Below are positions 46,500 to 57,879 of a stretch of 64,000 nt of DNA, in pieces. Source of the DNA: Impatiens glandulifera. Its lineage: Eukaryota; Streptophyta; Magnoliopsida; Ericales; Balsaminaceae. Below the pieces are notes generated by a model. That model made no database searches, was not told the origin of the DNA, and saw only the letters and a program-made list of their open reading frames with translations. The position numbers were made by a program, and so were the translations under genes. The stretch is taken from NCBI RefSeq assembly GCF_907164915.1, contig NC_061869.1, positions 16,531,125 to 16,595,124 on the forward strand, in the 5' to 3' direction. Position 1 is the stretch's first letter; the number at the start of each line of letters is the position of its first letter.

Positions 46500-47570
46500 A
46501 GAGAGTCCTCTACCATGTTGGTTTGTAATCAGAGTAACATTGACGCCCTTAACCTCTTCAAATTGGCTGTTGAAGATGATGCGACGAAGACATGATCAAA
46601 CTAGACATGTCGTTAGTCTTTAGTTCATAACTAATGCCATAGGTCATTGCATTTGGATTGAAAAATATGGTTAGAAAGCTAAGAGTTATTCTGTTCATAT
46701 GGAAGTGGTCTAGTGTCTCCATACATCAGCTGGGATAGTCAATTTTTCTCAACAATACGATGGAAGCTCACCCACTCCATTCTAGGAGCGAACTAGAGCA
46801 TGGACTGACTTTGAAAATTCATATCTTTTATTTGGCATAACCATCTTTGAGTTAGCTTTTATATGAAACTAAGTATTATTGGTGGGTAGAAATACAGCCC
46901 ACGTTAGGTCGCCCTTAATCCAAGGTATCCATTTCGAGACCCTTGACGTTCCATCGAAAATTACATGGACCTTAGGCTAGTCTTGAAGATTACTTCCAAC
47001 ATCAATGTGGAATCTAACAAGTTGAAATTTCAAACGCTATTGGTTCAGCCTCAATGGTGACCTGAGTCAAAAGTTATGGTCATTTGAAGTTTTAGTTGAT
47101 CTAGAATTGTCTAACAATTTTATAAAAATTCTAAAAATTCCAAAAATTCCAAAAATTCAGGGGTGATCAAAAATATTATTTTTAACAAAAATAACATTTT
47201 CCCATAATTTTTTGGGGCTGTTTGAAAAACAGATTATTTTGGAACGCTCATTTCAGGAGCTCCATAGTCTGAAAATTATGAAATTATCGTTGTAAATTCA
47301 AAAAAATATTTTTGACCTCCTTATAAATCTTCAGAATTTTCGGAACACTTTCAGAAAAAATCCCGTTTTATCAGTCATATTAGGTGTATCGAAACCCGAA
47401 AAGTTATGTAATCGAGAACAAAGTGTTTCTAAAAATATATTAGACATGCACAAGTACTCTCAAGATTTTCTAACCCTTTTAGTAAAATTTTCGATTTCGG
47501 TTGTTGCATGCTTTGGTGCTCCAATTTGCCCTTTTCGTTTCTCTCCTAAGACAAGCGCTTAAATTGAAAG
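46500..47570. repeat. Unclassified interspersed sequence between L1 ORF1 pieces
   Basis: Moderate-GC sequence without domains. It has a triple AAAATTCC run at 47127-47155 and words such as ACTTTGAAAATTCATATCTTTT. Its composition and position suggest a retroelement LTR or UTR, but no ends were found. Confidence 0.35.
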
Positions 47571-49830
47571 GATCGGTATAGGATTGAGTAACTCCAAAAA
47601 AGTTAGGAAGGAAAATAATGAATCGAAAACTAAGGAAAGGAAAAATATGAAAGAAAATAACTCAAGTTCCAAGAAGAATGAAGAGGTGAATCCTAATGAG
47701 ACCGTGATTTTTTAAGCTAGTCCTTAGACATTAAACCTAAGTGCTTTTTTCCCTCTTGCTATTCTAGATCCCGAAACTCCTATTGATAGCATTCAAAAGA
47801 GGAAACTTGGTACACATGATAAGAGCACAGACAAGGACATACTAAAGAAGATTGGATCAGTTGAAGGAAATGGTTTTGTTGAAAACACAAGGTTTGGATG
47901 GGATAAAAAGAATAATAAAACACAAAAAGATAGCAACCCTGAAACAGTCATCTCCTTAGCTCCTCATGTTGCTGCAACTCCTAGCAAAGAGAGCCCTCCG
48001 GCTGATAATAAAGATCCTACTGTTGGTCCATAGTGGTCAATGAGGTAAAATGAAATAACAAACTTGGAAGGACTGAGAAACCAGATGAAGAAGCTGTTCT
48101 TTCAAGTCAACAAACATGAGATCATTATGGCTAAGAAAGAAGCGACCAACTGAATGTTCAATTTAACAACCATTATCTAAAATATTGGAATCTATTCAAC
48201 AAGGACCAATATGATGAAGTGATCAAATGGACGGTTGATTCCATGAAGGAAATATCAAAATGTGATAAAACGACGGTGTACACAATCATGAGCAACCCAA
48301 ACAGAACCTGGCATGAAGGAAAAGTTTGGAATGGAAATGTTATGCTTTATCTAGAAAAAGGAAAATTCCAAATAGACACCCTATTCCCAAAGGTAATTAC
48401 TCTTGATCATCCAACCCGGTTTGAACTTCCACCAGAAATTGAAAAAAATGCGTAAAGGCATGAGATTTTGTCATAGTTGGTCATTTCATGGGTAATATGA
48501 AAGCACCATTTGCTGTGGTTAGAAGAATGTTGATGGGTAAGTAGGAATCATCTGGTCTAAAAAGCATCACAATCAACGATCATGGATTCTATTTTCTATC
48601 ATTCCGTAATGGAAGCAAAAGCCGATTATTGAGAGTTAGTATACCTTTATCAAAGGTAGAAGATTCAAGTTGTACAAGTGGAGCGAGGAACTTAATACTA
48701 ATCATAGACCGCCTGAACTAGAACAAATTTGGGTGAATCTAAAGAATGTTCCACCACACTTATTCAACATAATGGGTCTGGCTGGTCTAACTTATATATC
48801 AAGTATAATAGGTAAACCACTTATGTTTGATCCAGCAATGGAAGGCTACGAGAGAGCGACTCTGGACATAGTTAGTGTTGAAATACATCCAAGTAGCTCT
48901 CTCCCGATCAAGCTTGAACTAAAGGATAGACTAGGGAATATGTTTGATATTGGAGTTCAGTATGAATGGAAGCCCAATCGATGTACGTGTTGTAGCACTT
49001 TCACACACTCGATGAGCAAATGCATTGTCAATAATAATAATCTAAAATTGAAGTCCAATAACAATGTTTAGGAAGATGATCTAAATGAATCTAACCATGC
49101 TACTAGAAATGTGAACAGATCTGAAGTTAACATTAATGAGCGCATTAATGCTGATAGGATGGACAATCAAATGCAAAAATAAATAAGGATCAGAAAGAAG
49201 ATCGGGAAAAGAATGAAGTGGGTAAAAGTACAAGCTGACCCTACTAAAGCTGATCATATTAGTCAAATTCAAAACACCGGTCCTAAGGATACTATTTTTT
49301 CAAGAATAGGTCTTGTTCAAAACGCCGGTCCTAATAATACCAATCCTGGTCATGGTATTGGTCATAATAAAGCAGGTCCTAGTCATACCATTCCTAGAAT
49401 TACTCATCATGCTGATCCCAGTCATATTGGCCCTGTTAATCCTGGTCATGGCCTTACTGTTCCCAGATCTACTCGTGTCATTGGATTAGATATTGTCGGT
49501 CTTGATGCAACTGGTACTGTTAATGCTGGTTTTGGCAAGGCCGGTCCTGATATTGATAGGGTCCTATTATTATTGGTGACACTAATGCCGGTCCTAATGT
49601 AACTACCAGTTATGGATCCAAATATTCTGGTATTCAAAGATCTCTAGGACATGGAATTCTTGGCCCTTATGAAGCAAGCAAACCTAGTCTTGATCCTCAC
49701 AGTTCTAGGAATGAAAGCAGGAACCAAAGAAACAATGTCACCAGAATTCGAATTGATCCGATCCTTGGACTTAGAGACACCTTTCGAGATTGTGACCAGG
49801 AGAAACCTAGACTAAAAAAACATTGAAAAT
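47570..49830 (+). pseudogene. Broken L1 ORF1 (DUF4283 and zinc knuckle)
   Basis: Order: a Lys/Asn-rich N-terminus (47590-47720), TPIDSIQKRKLGTHDK (47775-47850), a DUF4283-like core around 48219-48700 (CDKTTVYTIMSNPNRTWHE; VSIPLSKVEDSS), then LYKWSEELNTNHRPPELEQ and the open piece 48670-49071. That piece carries VEIHPSSSLPIKLELKDR and the knuckle CTCCSTFTHSMSKC. The variable Gly/Pro/Thr-rich region (49213-49602) follows. Frameshifts and stops separate the pieces. The protein would bind L1 RNA. Confidence 0.75.
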
Positions 49831-50267
49831 ATTGCAAATAATAAGAAAACTCTAGAGAATGATTTGGGGAATCTTGGGTTTTGTGAAATCAAGAAATCAA
49901 ATGTAGAAGAAGATCTGTTGGTCTTGAATAAGGTAGTGAGTCTTAGTTCTGAAGTGGGGCAAATTAAAATCGATAACATACATGAATCCAGCAGTGAAAA
50001 GGTTCAAAGTCAGAAGAGACCTACTAAAAATGAACATGCTGAAAATCAAAGACAAAGCAGAACGATTCTGGATCCAAAGGCTACTGACTCTACACGGGAG
50101 AGGATGAGATCTATGAGAAACACTCCCCACCGAGCGGCAACAACTTTCCACACAATCAAACTATTGCCATTGAAGATAGTGAGTCAAGTGATGCTTATAA
50201 CTTCTCTAAGGATGAGGTCTAAGATAGCCTTGAAATTCAGGAACCCAACACTTATATCCATTCATAA
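49831..50267 (+). pseudogene. Spacer and C-terminal remnant between L1 ORF1 and ORF2
   Basis: A 145-codon frame (49864-50301), rich in Lys, Ser and Arg, with no domain. It lies between the ORF1 variable region and the endonuclease start and is probably the ORF1 C-terminus. Confidence 0.45.
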
Positions 50268-52510
50268 ATATAGTGACATGGAACATAAAGCATCTCATTG
50301 ACCCTCTGAAATGCAAAGAAATCAGGAGAATCATTGAGAACTAGAAAATCACTATTATGGGTATTCTTAAGACAAAAGTAAAAAGCCGGAACATTGACAA
50401 GGTTAGCAAGTTGTGTATTGATAGAAGTTGGGAAATTATTCACAATTCAAATGACAAAACAAGAAGAACCTAGGTTATCTGGGATAATAAAGTTGCTGAG
50501 GTCAAGACTCTCTTTTCTAATAATTAAACAATCTTGGATGAGATCAAAGACAGAATCACCAGAATTGTGTTCCATTCTGCTATTGTGTACAATAGTAACT
50601 CAAGCACTGATAGATGACTGCTCTAGAATTGCTTTAGGAATTAGATTGGTAGTGATAAATCTTGGGTTGTCCTTGGTGACTATAATGCAACAAGAAATGA
50701 AATTGATCGTAGCCTAGAATCTGAAATCACTTAGGATATGATTCACTTTAATGACTGCATAAGAGATATGGGTTGTATTGAGCCTACTAATTCTAGGAAC
50801 TTCTTCAACTGGTCTTCTACAAGAGGAGATGAGCGCATAAGGAAAAGTAGGATTGATAGATGTCTGGTCAATGAGAATTAGATCAACCAATTTCCGAGAA
50901 GTCAACTTCATGTTCTGAATCCTGAAATTTCTGATCATTGCCCGATTAAATTATTCTGGAAAAAGGAGGAGATGTTCAAGAAGGCCTACAAATTCTTCAA
51001 CTTCTGGATTGAAAACGAAAAATTCAAGAATATTCTTCAAAGTGTATGGTCTACAGATGTCAGGAGTCCAATATGTACAAGGTTTCTGAAAAGCTAAAGA
51101 TCCTGAAGAATCAATTTCAAATCTTTGACAAGATAAAGTTCAACAATATCTTCAGTAGAGTTTTGGTTACAAGAGATGAACTGGAAGAGGTTCAGAAAAT
51201 GTTATTAAGGGATGATAGTGTTGAACAACTCAATAAGGCGAAGAGGGATGTACTCAAAAACTTCAAGAAGCTGAGTCTACTTGAAGAGAACTTTGTTAGG
51301 CAGAAGTCAAGACAGAGCTGACTTTCATTGGGTGATAAAAATACAGCTTTCTTCTACAAGAAATGCAAGGCTAGAAACATGAGAAACAACGTGTACAGGC
51401 TGAAGAATGATGATGGAGAATATGTTCAGGGTCAGAAGGGTGTACAAAATCTGGCTATTGTGTTCTATAAACAGCTAATATGTAAAAAAACAGCATCAAA
51501 GTCACCTAAATACCTTATATCATATTATAGATAGAAAATTTTCTGCTTATGATAGTCAAGAGTTAATAAGGGTTGTCACGAGGGTTGAGGTTAAAGAAGC
51601 TCTATTCAGTATTGATGGAAATAAAAGCCCGGATCTGGATGATTTCAATGCAAAGTTCTTCAAAGACAATTGGTCGGTTGTGGGTAAAGATATTACTGAT
51701 GGGGTTCTGGAGTTTTTTATGAACAAGAAGATGTTAAAGCAGTTAAATACAGTGGTCCTGACCTTGATCTCCAAAACTGCGGTGCCCGAAAAAGTACAAG
51801 ATTTCTAACCAATTTCCTTTTGCAATGTGGTTTATAAAATAATTTCAAAAATCATTTTTAAACGCTTTAAAAATGTCATTGGAAAAATAATAAATCTTAA
51901 TCAATCTGCATTTATAAATGATAGGACAATCTCTCATAATATTTTTTTCATGTAGAGCCTTTTAAATGGCTACGGGAAAAAGAAAATATTCCCAAGAGTG
52001 ACTTTTAAAATAGATATCAATAAAACTTTCGACTCTGTTAGATGGGAAGGCATTCAGGATTTTCTAGTTGTATATGCTTTTCCTATGATTTTTATTGATT
52101 GGATTATGTAATGCGTTTCTTCATCCTGTTTTGTTGTTAGCGTCAATGGAGTCCACGGAGGCTACTTCAAGTGTGAAAATGGGGTAAGGCATGGGGACCC
52201 CCTCTCTTCTTACCTTTTCGTATCTATCATGGCGATCTTTGAGAGCATCTCCGCGATGTTCCGAAAGAATCGTACATACATATTTCATCCTTTTTGAGAG
52301 GTAGAGGAGGTAACCCATTTATGGTTTACTGACGATTTGTTTATTCTAGCGCACACAAACGTCGATTCCATTAAAACTATTTGGGTTGCACTAAGGATTT
52401 TTCTAATGTTATAGGTCTTACTATTAATGAAAGCAAAGGTGTGGCATTTTATGGAGGATGAAGGACGAAACAAAGCAGGACATATTCAACATTATGGGCA
52501 TCGCGGAAGA
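50268..52510 (+). pseudogene. Broken L1 ORF2: endonuclease and reverse transcriptase, 3' part lost
   Basis: The start region reads TWNIKHLIDPLKCKEIRR and MGILKTKVKSRN (endonuclease N-terminus). GDYNATRNEIDR and SDHCPIKL mark the endonuclease core and C-terminal SDH motif. The RT follows from about 51540: EVKEALFSIDGNKSP, KIDINKTFDSVRW (motif A), GVRHGDPLSSYLFV, and FTDDLFIL at 52325-52339 (in place of FADD). Many stops and frameshifts break it. It ends near 52510, shortly after MGIAEDSFIFGK, where minus-strand L1 sequence begins. Confidence 0.82.
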
Positions 52511-52511
52511 C

Positions 52512-53545
52512 AGCTTTATTTTTGGAAAAATGACTTAGCGTCATTTCATTAAAAATTCCCAAAAATGGGAAAAAACCACGAGTTTAAGAGATCATTCTAG
52601 ACAGGCCTAGAATGATTTTGAAGTCGTATCATTCTGAATAAAAACCAAAAATCTAAAAATATAAATGAATTATCTAATTACAATGCTTTCAATTCTAGTG
52701 AGTTCAAAAAACGGTAAATTCCAGTTCCTACAAATATTCCAGTTCTGCTCAGTGCTTGGAATTCTTCTTCACGTTCCCGCGAGAGCACTACAATACAACA
52801 GCTCCCGAATATGTGATCTATGGTTTCTTTATTTCCTCTGCATAGAAGACAGCTCGCGTCCGTGATGCTCATATACTTATGATACGATCACGAGTGCTGA
52901 GTCTTTCCTTGAAGGCGAGCCATATGATGAACTGATGTCGAGGGATAATCTTCGTTGACCATACAAGAGGATCCCATTCTACTTTCTACGCTTTTTCCCG
53001 GGTTACCTCCTATATTTTCATCGATACCAACTTCCCATTATCCCCAACTTTCCATTCATGAATATCTGGTCTGTCGTGTAATTGTATGTTACTTATATGA
53101 TCGAGTATCCTCTGTCTTTCTGGATTTCTTCTAAAGAGAGTCCCAATTCCCGTATTTAATGTCTCTAATTTTCGCTTCTATGCAGTCCCTTCTTATACGG
53201 GTATTTTGAAACTCCTCATTGTGGATGATAGGCTAGTTTTCGAACTAGGGGTCGTGCCAGAATAGAGTGCTTTTTTCGTACTCTAGCAGTTCCTTAGTTT
53301 AAGAATCTTTTTTAGAGACCAACTCATACCTTCATGAATTTTTCTGGTCCAGATGCTGGTTTCGTATTTCATAAACCTTGTATGCACCCATTTGATCCAT
53401 AGTGATTCATGATTGCGCTCCAAAACCCACAAATGCTTGAAGGTGAGAGCTTTTTTCCACTCGATACAGTTCTTCAAGCCGATGCCTCCCTCGTTCTTCG
53501 GTTTGCAGAGAGCGGTCCATTTGACTTTCTTTCCTTATGGGAAAG
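52512..53545 (-). mobile_element. L1 3' half, minus orientation
   Basis: On the minus strand it reads from VKWTAL-type coding (near 53528) through HLWVLERNHESLWIKWVHTRFMK and CLLCRGNKETIDHIFGSCC to the 3' UTR (CTCGTGGTTTTTTCCC... and AATGAAATGACGC) and A-run. A deletion of about 230 bp removes the sequence after the zf-RVT motif. By eye it resembles 33572-35060 more than its inverted partner to the right. Confidence 0.82.
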
Positions 53546-53549
53546 TTGT

Positions 53550-54858
53550 CTTCCGTAAGTAAGTCAAATGGACTGCTCTCTGTAAGCCGAAAGAGGAGGG
53601 AGGCATTGGCATGAAGAATAGTGTCGAGTGAAACAAGGCTCTAACCTTCAAGCATTTGTGGGCATTGGAACATAACCAGGAATCATTATGGATCAAATGG
53701 GTATCATTATGGATCAAATGGGTACACACGCGATTTATGAAACAGGAAACCAGTGTCTGGACGTTTAAAATCAATGAAGGTATGAGTTTCTCAATAAATA
53801 AAATTCTTAAACTGAGAAGTGATATTGCAGACCTTTACGACATTCGGCTAAGGGACAGGAAATACACTATGTTCTAGTACGATCCCTGGTTCGAAAATCA
53901 GCCAATCATTCACAAAGAGGAGTTAAAAAATACACGTATCATAAGGGACTACGTAGTGGCGAAAATCAGAGACGTAAAAGACGAAGACTAGGACTCGCTT
54001 TTGAGAAGAAATCCAAAAAGACAAAGGATACTGGATCACATCAGTAACATACAACTCCGAGACAGACCCGACGTTCATGAATGGAATGCAGAAGACAATG
54101 GGAAGCTGGTCTCAATGAGAATATGGGAGGTAATCCGAGAAAAAGTGCAGAAAGTAGAATGGACTCCTCTCGTATGGTCAACCAAGATCATTCCTTGACA
54201 CCAGTTCATCCTATGGCTTTCCTTCTGAGAATGACTCAACACTCGTGACCGTATCAACAAGTATATGAGCATCCCGGACGTGAGCTGTCATCTATGCAAC
54301 CAACGAAAGTGAAGAAACCATTGATCACCTATTTGGGAGCTGCAATATAGCATTGGAAATTTGGGACAGATTTTCTAAAAGCCTAGAGCTGATCAGTTTC
54401 CGAAGAAATAGAAAGAAATCAAAGAAGCAACACTATTCAAAGTCAAAGGAAACAGATTCGCAATAAATGTATTCAAGTGCGGCTTTGAAGCAGTAGTTTA
54501 CAGCATTTGGCAGAAACGTAATGCGAAAGTCTATGATAGAACCCGTAGAAGTGTTGAAGAATTATGGAAAGACATAGTCTTGGATTATGGCGCACTTGCG
54601 TGAACGTGGAGAAAAGTTCCAAGTACGGAGCAGAATTGGAATATCAGCAGGAATTAGAATTTATCATTTACTAAAATTATTAGAAACAAAAACACTGTAA
54701 TTAAATAGTTCAGTTGCGTTTTTTCTTTTATTGAGAATGTTACGGCTTCAAAATCATTCTAGGTCTGTCTAAAATGACCTCTTAAACTCGTGGTTTTTTT
54801 TATCGTTTTTGGAAATTTTTAATGAAATGACACTAAGTCCTTTTCCCCCCAAAAAAGT
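53550..54858 (+). mobile_element. L1 3' half, plus orientation
   Basis: Same region as the preceding block, in the opposite orientation: VKWTAL...KPKEEGGIGMKN, HLWALEHNQESLWIKW (with a 21-bp internal duplication encoding SLWIKWV twice), LRDRKYTMF, a broken zf-RVT region near 54280, and the 3' UTR to an A-run at about 54853. Several stops are present. Confidence 0.82.
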
Positions 54859-54859
54859 T

Positions 54860-55175
54860 CGAAACATACATATATCATTTTTAATTTTATTTTTAACCGT
54901 TTTAAGTTTATGGGCGGGTCAACCTACAATCCGACTCAAGTATCCATTACTCTCACATATATATCTAAATTAATCACAGTTCTTGACCCTGACAATTCAG
55001 ACACTTTAAAAATTAAGCATCATTATATATATAGATTATTTTAATAATTTAATATTATAATTAACAATTGAAAAAACCACGTAACATTAAGTATTGTAAA
55101 ATAAATGTTTTAATTAATTTTGACAAACAATTACTCTTAACTAAGATAAAATATTAGGCAAATGAAGAGGCAATT
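54860..55175. other. No gene recognised; AT-rich
   Basis: A GCGGGTCAACC word (54913) resembles one at 14462, suggesting a dispersed repeat. No domain. Confidence 0.5.
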
Positions 55176-55634
55176 AATGTCAACCGTTGGATCAATTTTG
55201 ATGATTTTTATTAAAAGTTTATTATTTCAACAATATAAATAACATTCTATCCCACACCATCTTATGTACAATATTATATAATCTTATCATTTATCACTCT
55301 AGAATTCCCAAGTTATTTACTCTATAATTTCAAAATCTTTCTCCTTATTTTGTGAATGTTCTTCAAATTTTTTCTTGTCGTATTTCCATTGAAACACGGT
55401 AATCAATGTCAATCGTTGGATCAATTTTGATGATTTTTGTTAACAGTTTATTATTTCAACAATATAAATAACATTTTATCCCACACCATCTTATGTACAC
55501 TATTATATCATCTTATCATTTATCACTCTAGAATTCCAAGAGTTATTTACTCTATAATTTCAAAAAAAAATCTCCTTATTTTGAGAATGTTCTTCAAATT
55601 TTTTCTTTTCGTATTTCCATTGAAACCCGGTAAT
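55176..55634. repeat. Tandem duplication, unit 229 bp
   Basis: The units 55176-55404 and 55405-55634 are nearly identical, from AATGTCAAYCGTTGGATCAA to CGGTAATC. Each contains a CAATATAAATAACA word and the short start MFFKFFL. Confidence 0.9.
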
Positions 55635-57505
55635 CGATTCAGGTACATTGTCAAGTTCGTTGCGTAGTGATTTTAGTGGTGAATTCTTATTAGATTCGTT
55701 ATACTCTGAGAGACAGACATCTGCGATGAACTCTAACACATAGGTAGTCAGTTGAACTATTTTATGGAAAAAGTACTAATCTTATGTCTCGAATCAACTT
55801 CTCAAATTGGTGATTTTGTTCTTTGTATATTATATTTTATTTAATTTATTTGTAACATTTTTTTATATATATATATTTTTCTATAAATTTAAAGACAAAA
55901 TACTAACAATCGAACTGCTTACCCCCTTAGTTTTAACTCGTCAATAAGTCTACTTCAGATCCAACATTTTTAAAGGTGCCACGAGCAATAGTCGATTTGG
56001 AGCCCCGAAACGGACTCCAACCACTAAAAGTGAGTTTCTCCTATTCGACTATGTCAACGACTATGATCAGCTTAAGACAACTTCTTCATCTTTAGCTAGT
56101 TCCGTCAATGTAATGCGAACTCAGGCCTCTAACAACTTCAGATAATTTCTTCATCTTTAGCTAGTTCGGTCAATGTAATGCGAACTTAGTCCTCCAACAT
56201 TGGTTTGACGTCGCTGAAATCTTAAAGAAAACATTTTTTAAATGGTAACTTCTTCTCTTAAATAATAATTCATTTAGGAATTTACTGATATCATATATAC
56301 CTTAATTTACCAACTATATGTTTTAGAATTAAATCAAATTATTTTTAAAAGAATTTTGGTTGAGACTAATTTTGTAATAAGTTCTAACTTCAAGTTCCAT
56401 GTTTAGTGAATTTAATTTAATTAGCCTCCTCAAAGGTCACGAAATTGAATACAATATGACAATATAATCAAATCATAAAAAATCTTGATTTTGATATTTG
56501 TTTTAAGTCTATAAAATGGAAGAATTGGTTTTGGTTTATGGGAGACAGTAAGATTTCATTCAATGATGTCATTTGCAAACTTTCAACAATCTTTATATAC
56601 CTAAATCAACTTCTAAAACTAAAAGCCATTCATTTTAAATCGTTCTTCAAAATTATTCTTTCTACTAATATAAAATATTTGGCTCTATAATAAGTTAGTG
56701 TTTGGGATGATCTCAAAACATCTGAATTCACAATAATCTAGGATGCCCTTGCTCTTGACATGAGATATTCTAAAATTGACCCTAGATGATTTGTCAAACA
56801 CACAATGTTTGCAAAATTCCAACTCTCCAAGTTTTGTATCCAACCTTTTATTTTCTCAACTCCTCCAACCTTTTTGACTCATATGCGTCAGCTTTAAATT
56901 CCACATTTTGGTTGAGTTCACCATTAAACTCATTGTTAAACAAACTATTAAATTCCTTTCTAGATACCAATTTTATCTCGAGTTGTCTTGAAAAGTACTA
57001 ATTTTCTCTTGAATACATTCTTTTAGATTAACACCATATCCTTGAACATCTAACATTGTTAGGGAAATCAAATTCGTCTTGAAATTTGGAATGTGTCTCA
57101 TTTTCTTCAAATCCACCATCCATTATTTTTATTATCACTTAACTAGTATCCTCATCTTGCAAGTTATATTAATTACCATCAATATTTTGCTACTCATGAT
57201 CTATCATTCCTCATATAGAAAAGGAAAATATGTATCCAAGTTTGAGAATAGACACAAACATTACGCTCTGATTTATTATTTTTCTTCTAACGTATTTAAA
57301 GTTTATTTACAAAAAAAAAGCTGTAATGTAAAGATAGAACCTCATGACTCTCATGCAATACTTATTGATGGAATGTTCTCTTAATTAAACGACGATCCAA
57401 GTATACAATAATATGACTGATGGCTTTTCAAAATGAGGGCTCCAATTCTTTTGATATCTCTTTGAGTAGTTAATGCTTGTCACATTAGTTAGCTTAACCG
57501 TTTTT
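55635..57505. other. No gene confidently recognised
   Basis: Contains a short tandem duplication (period about 65 bp, 56080-56205: CTTCATCTTTAGCTAGTTC units). Frames around 56786 and 57079 lack domains. Words just before the copia insertion (57400-57500) could be an eroded RNase H end of an older copia element, but this is too weak to call. Confidence 0.45.
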
Positions 57506-57510
57506 CACGA
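57506..57510. repeat. Left target-site duplication of element I (one mismatch)
   Basis: CACGA against CACAA at 62176-62180. Confidence 0.55.
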
Positions 57511-57879
57511 TGTTAGGATTTGTATCTCCCAAATCCGATCTGTTTGAAAACAATCTGTAAAAAAACACAAGAAAGAAGAACACAAGAACACATAGATTTA
57601 TAGTGGTTCACTAAAATTGAGCTACATCCACTTCAGTCACCACCAGATTTCACTATGAAGAAAAGAAAGGAATAAAGAGTTTTTGTCTCACACTTTATCT
57701 CTAAAAAATTATGTCTTGACAATGTAAACCCTTAATAATCACATATTTATAGGGTAAACATTCATGTAATAAACCTAAATAACTTTGGTCAGGCCCAATT
57801 CCAAAACCAAAAAGAAAACTCAATAAACTCTAATTAACAATGTAGAGTTTATTATTAGTGTAGGCTCCATAACTCAACA
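57511..57879 (-). repeat. 3' LTR of element I
   Basis: On minus it starts TGTTGAGTTATGGAG and ends AATCCTAACA. It pairs with 61808-62175. Confidence 0.93.

Noticed and set aside
52512..54858. Twin-primed single L1 insertion
   Set aside because: Twin priming gives an inverted 5' part joined to a 3' part, not two copies of the same 3' region each with its own 3' end.
57400..57505. RNase H end of an older copia element (TDGFSK-like words)
   Set aside because: Only a few residues match, with stops between; could be chance.
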